From a virus, in IMG/VR virus record IMGVR_UViG_3300031521_000154, positions 1-41,019 of that record: a stretch of 41,019 nt of DNA; one strand, 5' to 3'. Every line of letters begins with the position of its first letter. Within the stretch, counting starts at the first letter, position 1. Shown here one piece after another: positions 10,401 to 18,115 of this stretch. Under the pieces are notes generated by a model. The model was not told the origin of the DNA. It ran no database searches and saw only the letters and a program-made list of their open reading frames with translations. The position numbers were made by a program, and so were the translations under genes.

Positions 10401-10597
10401 TCTATACCACTTGAAATTCCATCAAGAGAAACTCTTTTTGCAGAAGTACTAATTGCTTCTAAACCTTTAGCAGAATTAGAAAGATCTAACCCCTTCTTTA
10501 AATTATCAAGTGATTTTAAAGTATTACCAACATTAGATTCAAAGTCTTTATTATTAAAACTCATTGAGACTACTCTATTGTCAACTGATGAACTCAT
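4436..10597 (-). CDS. Tail tape measure protein
   Basis: The 2053-residue length, the position between tail chaperones and Dit, and the sequence type identify the tape measure, which sets tail length and is released during DNA entry. Residues 1-340 resemble the phage tape-measure core, including SFGDMTKAIGLFTAQG. Residues about 680-1200 hold many hydrophobic helices, including six repeats of roughly 58 residues, each with a W(E/D/N)xLxKGL-like core. Residues about 1415-1575 contain three tandem repeats of about 52 residues carrying KYYN...YKAGT...VYRVKNE. Two GIHSPS motifs (near 1370 and 1890) are typical of tape measures. No lysozyme or peptidase motif is obvious. The start overlaps the previous stop by four bases. 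Confidence 0.93.
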   Translation of the reverse strand: MSSSVDNRVVSMSFNNKDFESNVGNTLKSLDNLKKGLDLSNSAKGLEAISTSAKRVSLDGISSGIESMKVKFSLLQVVALTALANIANSALTAGKRIMSSLTVDPIKAGFSEYEQGLTAFQTILANTKTAGSTVGDINKTLLTLNDYANKTIYSFGDMTKAIGLFTAQGVNLKDSVTGIKGIFNLVSLTGGDAEKANSAIYQLSQAVASGTVKAQDWISVVNAGIGGTDFQNQLKQTARTHGIAVDDMIKKEGSFKDSLTKGWLTSQVLLETLSQYTGDLGAEQLKSMGYSAKQIAQIQELGKTANDSATKIKSYTQLMDTLQSNVATGWATSFKTVIGALDEASALWTNVGNSIGGALQASSDARNKMLADWKALGGRTILIKAISEAFGEVSNIVKIVSGAFKEIFPPTTGKQLVALTVGLKSLIDMFKLSTTQSADLKSTFKGLFAVLDIGKQIFSAIFNAVGSLFGSMGGLSSGVLGVTASFGDWLVNLDKVIKKSDIFNKVLQPLVSGIKMVVTGFLDLGNAIKETVVKFAEAISKKFNFDIFKAFHSFLELLNKRMSQVSDSATGMKDGITNALMGIGLAFANSKFVQVLGILWKTTKVIVGAVIDLLGKLADKFVSSFAGANFNGILDLISGLSIGGLALGINKFLKNIASPLQGVQGMLGSVTGILDGVRGCFESYQLKLKADVLLKISLAIAILAASIVAISLIDSAKLVVSLGAITTLFGELLLSMSIFTKISGFGIKTMAACTTLIAMATAILILSVAMKNLGDLDWNSLTKGIVGVAALAGILVGTAKLLSSNSGTMIKGSVGMIAFAVAIKILAGACADLSKLSWEQLAKGLVGVGVLMAEISLFLNTAKFSVRSIVTATGIVILAAAIKILASACKDFGDMSWEEIGKGLTSVGLLLAEIMVFTKLTGDAKHVISTGLALVVIAASMKILASALKDFGSMSWDEIGKGLTGMGVALAEVALAMNLMPKNLIFTGTGLAIVAASLNILAGVMIKMASMSWEDLGRSLVAMGGALTILTIALYAMSGTLAGSAALLIAATALAVLTPVLSVLGAMSWESLIKGLIALAGIFVILGVAGLVLTPLIPAILGLSAALVLFGIGITAVGAGLLLIGLGISALAVGFAALATMTAAGATAIVAALTIIVVGVASLIPTILKKIGEGIVALCTVLIESVPLICKTVVTMIKAVIPTLIQCIPLIVNGVLEILSSVLTALIKWVPTILQKVLTLLLSIVQVVIDNIGKFIKAGVDIVVGFIQGISDGLPRIIDAAFKLVISFINGLADAIRNNSAAIIAACDNLIDAIVGGIKQQLFKMVDAGQNIIKGMIEGIGNMANNCANAVVDVATGAFKAALNFLGIHSPSRLFRDQVGVMIGRGMANGIHDSSKDVVSAATKMSEGVFAEAKSWIDDRKYYNDISLEEELYTWQTIQARYKAGTEASLNAAKEVYRVKNEMSQKQYNDETKLIDSKKYYNTLSLEQELAAWQTIQKQYKAGTDERINADKEVYRVKNEMLKKQYSDETGAIDDLKYYNQMNLTQELNAWVKIQKQYKTGTDERKAADREVYRLENEIDAANKSHAQSVLDLETATNEKRKALQDDYYAKTKEINDKLATDIESANKAYEDAIKSRADSLYSAYGLFDAVTKEKPITGATLIKNLQDQTTAFETWKQDLSGLSQKGIGDDLLKELKDMGPKSATQIAALNTMSDSELTSYVALWKTKHDEAKTESISELEDLRLQTVNQISQLNTDAATALNAYNITWSNSMAGLNAEAASQLSALDSEWASKVGVLSLVAQSQFSDLSTKVSTTVTNLRTDTESEFTKLATNIQTIMSTPNWMSVGANIVAGIQQGVTSKGVALAQEVARVALAALNAAKAALGIHSPSTEFAKVGAFAGQGLINGLASYADQVANSAKDLGTGAITAVSKAIAGISDIVSNNIDSEPVIRPVFDLSNIQNGSKQLYSMMDKFDEYSVNGSLKSANGTANSIQKNKTESESTSSQQTDVDKQGTPISFVQNNYSPKALSRIDIYIQTKNQISTMKGLVKPI

Positions 10598-10971
10598 AAT
10601 GCATTAACCTCCTTCCATACTTGATTTGATATCTCATCAAATATTGGTTTTATCGCTGGATTAATATAATCTCGTCCTTGGACATATCCGCCATTTTTTG
10701 TACCGTGACCATATTGTAAAATTATAGCAATAGGTACTCCATCCACTACATTGGAATTATACCAAGATATAGTTGTCTGACCTTTAGTGCTTTTAATTTT
10801 ATAATACCAAGAACTAGCAGTTTTACCTGAATCAATAGGAACATTATTTGAAAGTGCCTTTACACCTTTTTCTCCATATGCCTCTAAATTTTTTAAATGG
10901 GTTTTGTCTACTACTTTATTTAAGAATTTAGAAGTTTTAGAGAAATCACCATTTTGCTTAAAAGTTATCAT
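10594..10971 (-). CDS. HK97 gp10-like tail-completion protein
   Basis: A 125-residue protein with NVPIDSGKTASSWYYKI near residue 44 and ILQYGHGTKNGGYVQGRDYI further on, followed by a helical C-terminus ending in the WKEV region. The P-(x)-DSG-x-(L/A) and YGHG...R-x-(F/Y)-(I/L) pattern is that of HK97 gp10-type head-tail and tail-completion proteins. Its place just before the tape measure is unusual but occurs in clostridial phages. GGAGG lies before the ATG; its end overlaps the tape-measure start. Confidence 0.75.
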   Translation of the reverse strand: MITFKQNGDFSKTSKFLNKVVDKTHLKNLEAYGEKGVKALSNNVPIDSGKTASSWYYKIKSTKGQTTISWYNSNVVDGVPIAIILQYGHGTKNGGYVQGRDYINPAIKPIFDEISNQVWKEVNAL

Positions 10972-10983
10972 AGTAAACCTCCA

Positions 10984-11523
10984 TTATCCTTTGCTATTTA
11001 ATTTTTTTCTTCGTTCGTTATTTAATCTTGTATTTTTACTCATTATTTCAGACTTAGACATTGGTTTTTCTTTAGTGTTCTTTTTATCACATACTCTTAT
11101 TAGAGTTAATAATTTATTTAAATGCCATTTTTGACAGTCAAAAGGTATGTTATAACTAATCATCCAAAAATAAATTATCTCTGATGTTATTATTTCTCTA
11201 GACGTATCTTTAGTATCATTACCAAATGTAGTAGCAGTCATAGATGCATCTATATATCTAGTTACATCTTTCATGTTACCATTTGTAAGGTTATCATATG
11301 TTTGTTTAGGAACATTTTGTGTCATTGTCATACATCTTATGTAATCAATAGTTTCTTCATTTGTTTTTATATCTTTATTAAGAAATGGTTTACACCATTT
11401 TGATTCCCATTTGGAAAGGGAGACAAGTGAATGCTCAAGTTGTAATACTTGTTCTTTTGACTTTATAAATTCATTCTTAATTTCATCATACTTTTCAAGT
11501 TCAGGTACAATAATCTGAAGCAT
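10984..11523 (-). CDS. Tail assembly chaperone-associated protein
   Basis: A 179-residue protein with the block HSLVSLSKWESKWCKPFL near residue 31, which I recognise as conserved in Firmicutes phages immediately downstream of the tail assembly chaperone. It ends in a basic segment (NNERRKKLNSKG). In many siphoviruses this position is filled by the frameshifted chaperone extension; here it is a separate frame with its own start and an AAGGGGG ribosome binding site. A role in tape-measure chaperoning is inferred from position. Confidence 0.6.
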   Translation of the reverse strand: MLQIIVPELEKYDEIKNEFIKSKEQVLQLEHSLVSLSKWESKWCKPFLNKDIKTNEETIDYIRCMTMTQNVPKQTYDNLTNGNMKDVTRYIDASMTATTFGNDTKDTSREIITSEIIYFWMISYNIPFDCQKWHLNKLLTLIRVCDKKNTKEKPMSKSEIMSKNTRLNNERRKKLNSKG

Positions 11524-11541
11524 CTTTATCCCCCTTAATGT

Positions 11542-11925
11542 TTATTGTTTTGCTAATATTTTTTGTTCTACTTGAGGTATTACAGCGTTTACAAAAGCTG
11601 CAGCCATTACAGAATCTGTTGCCAATTCCATAAACAGAATTGAATAGGCTTCTGTTTGAGAGAAACTTGTTGTTACTTCATCATTTTTTATGAATTTTTT
11701 GCCATCTGGTGATTTTTCACCATAAGCTTTAAGTACAAATTCTTTAAATATCTTTATAATTGAAGGCATGTCCTGAGCTTTAATAACATTAGTTATCATT
11801 TCAGCCGCTCCGCCTGTTGTTGACAATTCCATTTCTATTACCTCAGTTTTTGTAAGGTTAAAGAAAAAGTCCTCTGTTCGTTCATTGTTGTTATAGTCGG
11901 TGTATGTTATTGTTTTTTTTAACAT
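11542..11925 (-). CDS. Tail assembly chaperone
   Basis: A 127-residue protein starting MLKKTITYTDYNNNERTEDF, with LTKTEVIEMEL and a conserved central segment ending in KSPDGKKF. This is the tail assembly chaperone family (gpG analogue) that binds the tape measure during tail assembly. I chose the ATG at 11925, which has GGGAG nine bases upstream, over a TTG further out. It is separated from the major tail protein by an intrinsic terminator, which would lower its expression relative to the tail tube. Confidence 0.75.
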   Translation of the reverse strand: MLKKTITYTDYNNNERTEDFFFNLTKTEVIEMELSTTGGAAEMITNVIKAQDMPSIIKIFKEFVLKAYGEKSPDGKKFIKNDEVTTSFSQTEAYSILFMELATDSVMAAAFVNAVIPQVEQKILAKQ

Positions 11926-11964
11926 ATTAATATCTCCCTTCAAGATAGTAAAATTTTCATTTGT

Positions 11965-11996
11965 AAAAAGACCCTACCTACATAATAGGGTCTCTT
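11965..11996 (-). terminator. Intrinsic terminator between major tail protein and chaperone
   Basis: On the minus strand AAGAGACCCTA and TAGGGTCTTTTT form a stem of about 11 pairs (one G-U) with a nine-base loop, ending in a run of T. It lies about 80 bases after the major tail protein stop and 40 bases before the chaperone start. Partial read-through would let downstream tail genes be expressed at lower level. Confidence 0.85.
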
Positions 11997-12073
11997 AATT
12001 GTTGATACGCTTATTATCACATATAGTGTATCATTATAAGACCTCTGCTAACACAGAATGGCCTTTTATTTTA

Positions 12074-12730
12074 TTAAGCTGCTCCTATGAGCGTAATTAT
12101 TTCAGCTGGTAATGGAAGTCTAGCTTCTTCAGCTTCTGCTCCAAATAGAATAGCTTCTACTATTAACATTTTAGCAGGTGTTATTTTTGTTGAATCTAAT
12201 GTTAATGATGCTGTTGGTTTAAATCCAGGTACTACTACAGGAGTAGTTGATATTCCCCATGATAAAGTTATTGCTTCTGGACTTTCGTTCATAGTCTTAT
12301 AACCTTTCTCTGATGGTGAAGCCATTGCTCCATATATTAAATGAATTTTATAACCATAATCAGTTCCTTCTTCATCATTACCAATAGTTGTTGTATAACA
12401 AAGACCAAATGTTTTACGAGACTGTTGTCCAGCAGTAACACCTAAAGCAATTTCAGCAGAACCATCACAAACTGCAAATTCATCTGGATATGTGTATGCT
12501 TCGATAGTTGCACCGAATTGTTCTGCAGACATTAGGTTTAAATACTTAATATCATCTGCATACATAGGGGTAGCTTCTGCACCTGAAGGACTTTCTGTAA
12601 CAGCAGTTAAACCATTCCATGCTACGCCTAAAGAATACACTCCTCCTGTTTGTAATGGATAAAGAACACCTTGCTTTACCCCTGTTTCATATAATCTTTC
12701 ACCTGATAGATCCCAAGCTAATTTTGCCAT
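12074..12730 (-). CDS. Major tail protein (tail tube)
   Basis: A 218-residue protein starting MAKLAWDLSGERLYETGVKQ, with PSGAEATPMYADDIKYLNL and later GYKIHLIYGAMASPSEKGYKT region features. This is the tail tube family common in clostridial and other Firmicutes siphoviruses. It follows the tail terminator gene, has AAGGAGG upstream of its ATG, and is followed by a terminator, as expected for an abundantly expressed structural gene. Confidence 0.85.
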   Translation of the reverse strand: MAKLAWDLSGERLYETGVKQGVLYPLQTGGVYSLGVAWNGLTAVTESPSGAEATPMYADDIKYLNLMSAEQFGATIEAYTYPDEFAVCDGSAEIALGVTAGQQSRKTFGLCYTTTIGNDEEGTDYGYKIHLIYGAMASPSEKGYKTMNESPEAITLSWGISTTPVVVPGFKPTASLTLDSTKITPAKMLIVEAILFGAEAEEARLPLPAEIITLIGAA

Positions 12731-12750
12731 TTTAATATTCCTCCTTAAAT

Positions 12751-13056
12751 TTAAAAATATAGTGTAAATGCATCATGATTAAGATTATCAATAGTATAAT
12801 TTCGATTAAAACTACAGAATGGCAGTTTAGCCACTTCACCTATTATTATACTGTCTGGATCTCTGTCAATCACAATTACTTCATATGATATTTTAAAATC
12901 ATACGCTTTATCATTAGCATATTTAGTATTAATTTTATCTCTAGAATATACAATTGCTGGATATTCCATTCTTACTGTTTCGGGTGGTTGAAAATATACA
13001 TTAGTTGAACCTATAAGATTCTCTAATTTAAGTTGCAGATCAATCTGTTTTCCCAT
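12751..13056 (-). CDS. Tail terminator-like protein
   Basis: A 101-residue protein starting MGKQIDLQLKLENLIGSTNV with YPAIVYSRDKINTKYANDK in the middle. Length, the YPAIVY motif and position between the head-closure gene and the tail tube fit tail terminators (gpU/gp17-like), which cap the tail tube and bind the head. I chose the ATG at 13056, preceded by GGTGG, rather than one four codons upstream. It overlaps the preceding gene by 17 bases. Confidence 0.6.
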   Translation of the reverse strand: MGKQIDLQLKLENLIGSTNVYFQPPETVRMEYPAIVYSRDKINTKYANDKAYDFKISYEVIVIDRDPDSIIIGEVAKLPFCSFNRNYTIDNLNHDAFTLYF

Positions 13057-13363
13057 TATATGCACCACCCATACTTAGTATTAATCTAGGGAATTGTACA
13101 TCTACGTTTGAAACTTTCCACTTACTTCCCATATACTCAATGTATAATATAGATTGAAAATTCTGATTGGCGAATGGATCGGCTACAATACTAATCGCAT
13201 TTGAAAGCTTTATATTATCATTGAGAGTACTAGTAGGAGATAGACTCCTACTGTTTTTAAGTACCTCCCCTGAGTAAGGTTTAACGGTTATAACTGGTTC
13301 CCATATTCCAGGTCGAGTTTTAGTCATTATTCCGTAGCCGATGTTTCCAAAAAACTTTGCCAT
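13040..13363 (-). CDS. Head closure / head-tail joining protein
   Basis: A 107-residue mostly beta protein beginning MAKFFGNIGYGIMTKTRPGI and containing YIEYMGSKWKVSNVDVQFPR, a pattern seen in small head-tail joining proteins of clostridial phages. It follows the capsid gene and overlaps the tail terminator gene, the usual slot for the stopper or head-closure protein. GGAGG lies seven bases upstream of the ATG. The exact joining role is inferred from order. Confidence 0.6.
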   Translation of the reverse strand: MAKFFGNIGYGIMTKTRPGIWEPVITVKPYSGEVLKNSRSLSPTSTLNDNIKLSNAISIVADPFANQNFQSILYIEYMGSKWKVSNVDVQFPRLILSMGGAYNGKTD

Positions 13364-13381
13364 TTTGAATCCTCCTATACG

Positions 13382-15103
13382 TTAGCCAGCTATTACAGTT
13401 ACAAATTCATACACTTGAGCTGAGTTAGGCTTTGTTAATCCACCAGAGCATCTAGTCTCCATTAAATATTTGAATTGATTGAAATCAATATCAAAATCAT
13501 CAAAAGTAGCAACCTGACCACCTTTATCTGCTCCGAAATTATAGTCTCTTAGGTTAACTTTGATTGCCATTAGTTCTCTAGTATCATTCTCGGTGCCAAT
13601 GGTTCTTGTCATACCTTCTATCTGAGGTATTTCTACAATTGCACTAACTCTAAGAGCTGCACAAAGTGTAGCATCAGACTCATAGATCCTTCTACCAGTA
13701 GTATCTTCAATCCATAACATATTGGTATGAATATCTGGAGTTGTATAAAGAACTGGACTTCCAGAACCTTTATATCTCTTATTGGTAAGTGCTATTTGTT
13801 TAACCATTGATTTGAAGTCTGTCTTAGTTGTTAATTCTTCTTTAATCGTATACAAATCAACGTCTGAATAAATAGGTATGATGTTTTCTTCATTTATTTT
13901 ATAAATATCATCAACAGCTCTTCCATCGCCAAGTAATGCTGCTAAAGCAAGCTCTTCATCTAGTAATGTTCTTAACTGAAAACGAACCATTGCTACTATA
14001 TCAAAGTCAATTACATCTAGTATGTCATCTCTATCCAATTTCTGTTTAACATAAACCGTTGTTGGTGTAATAACACGTTTTGAAGCTTTGAAATATACTT
14101 CTTTTTTCTCAGTAGCTTTTATATATCCCTTAGCTCTTGCAGTATCAATATCCATATCAGCAATAACTGATTTAACTCTACTAAATGGACTCTTGCTAAT
14201 ACCATTAAGTATTAATTGAACCCAACTATCTTCTCTCTTTAACCAAGTAGGATCTTTGGATAAAGTTTGAGCATCTGGAAATAGAACATCGATATTTTCA
14301 ATACCATATTCTACAGCATGAGATAAGATGGCCTCCTTTAATGAACCTGATTTTTGAGCGTCAGCTAAGATAACCGAGAATTGAGCATGAGTTAATGTAT
14401 TACCCTCTTTAGTAGTAGTATCTTTGTTGTCAAATAGATTTTTTTTCATTATTACTGTTCCTCCTTTGATTAATGAATGTGTGATTAATTGAGTATCGGA
14501 AGTTTTATCTTCCAAAGCACTAGTTATTAAAGAACAAACTACACCTTTTTGTTCTTCAGTAAACTCATCATATACCTCTTGAACTGTTTTATCTCCAGCA
14601 GGTGGAGTAGTACTACCAGGGGGTGTATCTGCATGTTCAATTTCAGTATTTGATATTGCAATTCCTGAATAGATAATAGCTTCTTCAGCAACAGTATCAT
14701 ATTTATCCCCATGTTGAATACAAAGATTATCTATTAATGCTCCAGGATTTGCTCCAGCAAGAACCAGACTTACTTCTTTAATATTACCATGTTCTACGTC
14801 GGTGCCTTTTTGTTTTAATTCATTTGCATAGATTGATAAGTTCTTAATATCGCCATGCTCAACAAGAACTTTAGCATTCTTACCAGCTTCTGAATCATTG
14901 AATGAACAAAATGCATAAACACCATCGGCTCTATTTTCAAGAAGAGCATGTCCCAAAACATTATCAGGATTGTTATGCATATGCTGCCAAACGAGAGGCA
15001 CCGTTATTCCATTATTCTCTTTAAATGCGTCTTTACGAATTGTTCTTCCATCTGTACATTTAAGATCATTTTTTGTGGCATAACCACTAAAATTGTACTT
15101 CAT
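13382..15103 (-). CDS. Prohead protease fused to HK97-fold major capsid protein
   Basis: A single 573-residue frame joins two proteins that are usually separate. Residues 1-125 are an S78-type prohead protease: His41 within VWQHMHNNPDNVLGHA, Ser90 in HGDIKNLSIYAN, and KEVSLVLAGANPGA. Residues about 150-215 are an acidic, Pro/Thr-rich linker that may act as scaffold (delta) domain. Residues 219-573 look like an HK97-fold capsid protein, with an N-arm, DDILDVIDFDIVAMV, RFQLRTLLDEELALA and a C-terminal P-domain-like end. Met219 has its own ribosome binding site (see separate entry), so free capsid protein may also be made. It starts right after portal. Confidence 0.88.
   Translation of the reverse strand: MKYNFSGYATKNDLKCTDGRTIRKDAFKENNGITVPLVWQHMHNNPDNVLGHALLENRADGVYAFCSFNDSEAGKNAKVLVEHGDIKNLSIYANELKQKGTDVEHGNIKEVSLVLAGANPGALIDNLCIQHGDKYDTVAEEAIIYSGIAISNTEIEHADTPPGSTTPPAGDKTVQEVYDEFTEEQKGVVCSLITSALEDKTSDTQLITHSLIKGGTVIMKKNLFDNKDTTTKEGNTLTHAQFSVILADAQKSGSLKEAILSHAVEYGIENIDVLFPDAQTLSKDPTWLKREDSWVQLILNGISKSPFSRVKSVIADMDIDTARAKGYIKATEKKEVYFKASKRVITPTTVYVKQKLDRDDILDVIDFDIVAMVRFQLRTLLDEELALAALLGDGRAVDDIYKINEENIIPIYSDVDLYTIKEELTTKTDFKSMVKQIALTNKRYKGSGSPVLYTTPDIHTNMLWIEDTTGRRIYESDATLCAALRVSAIVEIPQIEGMTRTIGTENDTRELMAIKVNLRDYNFGADKGGQVATFDDFDIDFNQFKYLMETRCSGGLTKPNSAQVYEFVTVIAG
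14447..14465 (-). promoter_or_regulatory. Internal ribosome binding site and start for capsid-only product
   Basis: Inside the protease-capsid frame an AGGAGG (complement of 14460-14465) stands ten bases before an in-frame ATG at 14449, followed by codons MKKNLFDN. Initiation here would give a 355-residue protein comprising the capsid domain alone. It is as strong as the ribosome binding site of the full frame. Known HK97-like phages need far more capsid than protease, which fits. Confidence 0.65.
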
Positions 15104-15104
15104 T

Positions 15105-16343
15105 TTATTGTCCTCCTTTATTTAGATCTACAATATTTGTAGTATCTTTCTGTGGTACTTGATTATTTAAGTTTTTATTACGTAATTCATTTGCCTTAGG
15201 ATCTTTTGAAGGCTTATAATGAATTATGCCTCTAACCTCATTAGAAGTTAATACCTCATTACGTGTAAATTTATCTGCTATATTGGCCAACTCACTAACA
15301 GGAACTAACTTGAAAGGATCTCTAAAATATTGAATAGATTGGCGTTGAGTTCTAGCAGTTTTAGTTAAGAATTTACGTTTCATTTCATCGGTAATTGTTG
15401 ACAAACATGGTTCAATTGTTCTACTAAAATAATTAAGCATTGTTTTTTCATCAGCCGTACCATCAAAGATACTTTCAGTCAATCCTAACTGGTTATATAA
15501 CATGCTCGTTAGATATGTGATCTGAGTCATCAAATTATTATCAGCTGATCTATTTAACTGAGTGATCTTTTCAGTTCCATCAGTATAAGCAATACCATAT
15601 TTAGAACCAGTTAACTGCATTTCAATTTCCTTACGTCTATTATCAGCTTGCTCACGACGAGCAGGGGATTTTATTACGTATGGTAATTGAATTATTATGT
15701 CTAACTTACCAGAGCCACTTTGTTCATCAATTGCATCTAAAATATTTAACTTTTCAATTAAACGTTTTAATGTTGAATTTGGTTCGTTCATAACAGCATA
15801 TAATGGATTTTCAATAATTGCCACCATATTTTTAGGAACATTAATTTGTTCTTTATAACCTTTTTGCTCATTATAAATATCAATTTTTACCATAGTTGGA
15901 TACCATTCTATAATTTTTCCAACTCTTAAAGTTTGAATTTCATACGCATCACTAATAGCTGGGTCCATTGTAGTATCTATTGGTGCTACAGCAACACTTC
16001 CTTCATCGAACATAGACATGGATATATCCATCATTAAAGAACGTCCTGTTTGATCGATGTTAGCTTCTACAGATAATGCATTATTTAGAGAAGAAGGTAT
16101 ATCTTCTAGATATTTATTGTTTTCATCAAGTTTAACATGGGCTATATTAACAGATGCAATATCAATTGCTAATCTATTATATAAAGCTCCTACTATTGAC
16201 TTTGCATTTGTTCCTCTCAATCTAACTCTATCTGGACGGCTAGAATATCCTGGACCTGTGTCTTGATAATTTGATCTTGTTGGATCTTTGTTTAGAAATG
16301 CATTCCAAGCATGTTGTATTCTGTTGTTAAGAGACCGCTCCAT
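15105..16343 (-). CDS. Portal protein
   Basis: A 412-residue protein beginning MERSLNNRIQHAWNAFLNKD, containing the clip/stem-like SIVGALYNRLAIDIASVNI and ILDAIDEQSGSGKLDI. The C-terminal half has long helices, including LLYNQLGLTESIF-type residues (TSMLYNQLGLTESIFDGTAD). It lies between terminase and capsid genes, as portals do. Twelve copies form the DNA channel at the capsid vertex. The stop is two bases before the capsid-fusion start, whose ribosome binding site lies in the last portal codons. Confidence 0.85.
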   Translation of the reverse strand: MERSLNNRIQHAWNAFLNKDPTRSNYQDTGPGYSSRPDRVRLRGTNAKSIVGALYNRLAIDIASVNIAHVKLDENNKYLEDIPSSLNNALSVEANIDQTGRSLMMDISMSMFDEGSVAVAPIDTTMDPAISDAYEIQTLRVGKIIEWYPTMVKIDIYNEQKGYKEQINVPKNMVAIIENPLYAVMNEPNSTLKRLIEKLNILDAIDEQSGSGKLDIIIQLPYVIKSPARREQADNRRKEIEMQLTGSKYGIAYTDGTEKITQLNRSADNNLMTQITYLTSMLYNQLGLTESIFDGTADEKTMLNYFSRTIEPCLSTITDEMKRKFLTKTARTQRQSIQYFRDPFKLVPVSELANIADKFTRNEVLTSNEVRGIIHYKPSKDPKANELRNKNLNNQVPQKDTTNIVDLNKGGQ

Positions 16344-16362
16344 AAGTTCCTCCTTTGTTTAG

Positions 16363-18108
16363 CTAATCAAAAGCTTCTTTATTAGCTTTATAAGCTACAT
16401 ATGCATCCATTAAAGCGGAGACATTATCTATTTTTTCATCAGACCGCTTTTTTAGTAATTTACGATTACCATTTGTATCTTCTAGAGTTATACTATTACC
16501 CATAGCAAAAGACATAAGGGCCTGATCAAATATTAACATTCTATCTTCTGCCATATCTTTAATTTCACCAAGTGGAACTGACTCTGTCTTTGCTCCTTGT
16601 ATTACTTTTTCTATTCCAAAAGGGCCATTTTCTTGTTCCCATCTTGTAACAAATTCTTTAGCATTATAAGGGTCAAATCCAAAGGTTCTAATATCATAAC
16701 ATGACTGTATAATGTATTGATCTAAGTCTTCATAGACTTCCATCATGTCAAGAACAGTTCCTTCCATTATGATTAGACTTCCTTCTTTAATGAATTGGTC
16801 ATACTTTATTCGCATAGCTCCTGGAAGTTTCATAAGAGTTCTTGATGTTATATAACTTCGAGTTTTGATGCCAAATCGTTCACGAGGCAAAGGAAATAAG
16901 AATGTAAAAGCACAAAAGTCATCGCCTTGTGACATATCACCACCAAGAGAACAAGCCATATTCCAAAAATCTCTTTTACGATGTGGTAAAGTTTCTTCAT
17001 AAGTAAAATAATAAGTATATCCTTCCATAGGAAGTCCAAAACGTTTAGCAAGTATATCATTTCTAGCAGCAGGAGCCTTTTCAGCTCTTTCTACATCAAG
17101 TTGATACACTTCATATCTAACGGTCTTTCCTATATTAGGATTAGCCTTAGGCCACATTGATGGATCATTAACTTCTTTAACATCGTCGAGTTTATACCAC
17201 CAAATCGATACATGAGGATTGATATATTCGCCCTTTAATATATCTAATAGTTCTAATTTAATTGTATCTCCGCTACTATTACGAACAGTACCTTCTGAAC
17301 TTACAGCAATTATTAAATAATCATCAAGTTTTGATGCTCCCTGTTCTATAGCTCCTATAACATCCTCACGTATGTCTCCCGATAACCATTCATCGACAGT
17401 TGATACCTTATTTCTTAATCCCTGTAATTTATCTATAGTCATAGGTCGAACTTCTATTAATGAACCTGTAAGAAAGTTCTCAATACCCTTTTTAGTTGAT
17501 ACTAATTTAACACGATTGGCTCTCGAACCCGTTGTATTTTGTAAAGATCCTTCTGTTAGGAATTTAAATAGAGGTCCTCTTGCTCTTGTTATAGCTGTTC
17601 TTATTGGAGACATAACTTCATCTGCTTGTTTCATTGTTGGAGCTGTTGTGATTTGGTTTGTAGTCGAAGTATCAACATTCTGAAAATATGATTGTATACA
17701 AGACATATATAAAGACTTAGCTGCACCTCTTCCGACTATAAGATATTGTTTATTTATTAAACGCCTTTTATAATTTTTCTTTACATAGTGTCCACCATGA
17801 TTATCTGGATTTGGTTCATATGAACTTATCTCTTCGAAATAAAACCATGAAAATATTACTTCTGCCCATAATTTAAAACTATCAAGCAATATTAAATCTG
17901 ATCCATCAGTTAATGTTAATTCATTATTACAATATTCAATGAATCCTTCTACTGCTTGATCATCATAATATACTCCAGGATTACCTATTAAGGCATCAAT
18001 CCTATTCATCTCCATGGATATTTCTTTGCAGACAGGGATATCTCCTCTCATTACTGAGTTTTTAAATTCGTTATAGTATTTTGGTGTCGCAGTATTGCTT
18101 AGTGACAT
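16363..18108 (-). CDS. terL: Terminase large subunit
   Basis: A 581-residue packaging motor. The ATPase domain has a Walker A-like LIVGRGAAKSLYMS (G126-S132) and a Walker B-like STVDEWLSGD about 115 residues later. The C-terminal nuclease shows GGDMSQGDDFCAFTF and FGFDPYNAKEF, supplying the metal-binding Asp residues. It belongs to the Terminase_1-type family of Firmicutes siphoviruses. There is no strong ribosome binding site; it starts seven bases after the preceding stop, so coupling is likely. Confidence 0.93.
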   Translation of the reverse strand: MSLSNTATPKYYNEFKNSVMRGDIPVCKEISMEMNRIDALIGNPGVYYDDQAVEGFIEYCNNELTLTDGSDLILLDSFKLWAEVIFSWFYFEEISSYEPNPDNHGGHYVKKNYKRRLINKQYLIVGRGAAKSLYMSCIQSYFQNVDTSTTNQITTAPTMKQADEVMSPIRTAITRARGPLFKFLTEGSLQNTTGSRANRVKLVSTKKGIENFLTGSLIEVRPMTIDKLQGLRNKVSTVDEWLSGDIREDVIGAIEQGASKLDDYLIIAVSSEGTVRNSSGDTIKLELLDILKGEYINPHVSIWWYKLDDVKEVNDPSMWPKANPNIGKTVRYEVYQLDVERAEKAPAARNDILAKRFGLPMEGYTYYFTYEETLPHRKRDFWNMACSLGGDMSQGDDFCAFTFLFPLPRERFGIKTRSYITSRTLMKLPGAMRIKYDQFIKEGSLIIMEGTVLDMMEVYEDLDQYIIQSCYDIRTFGFDPYNAKEFVTRWEQENGPFGIEKVIQGAKTESVPLGEIKDMAEDRMLIFDQALMSFAMGNSITLEDTNGNRKLLKKRSDEKIDNVSALMDAYVAYKANKEAFD

Positions 18109-18115
18109 AAATTAT

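Noticed and set aside
10984-11943. Programmed frameshift joining the chaperone and the next gene
   Set aside because: The second frame has its own strong ribosome binding site and ATG, and I saw no clear slippery sequence near the chaperone stop.
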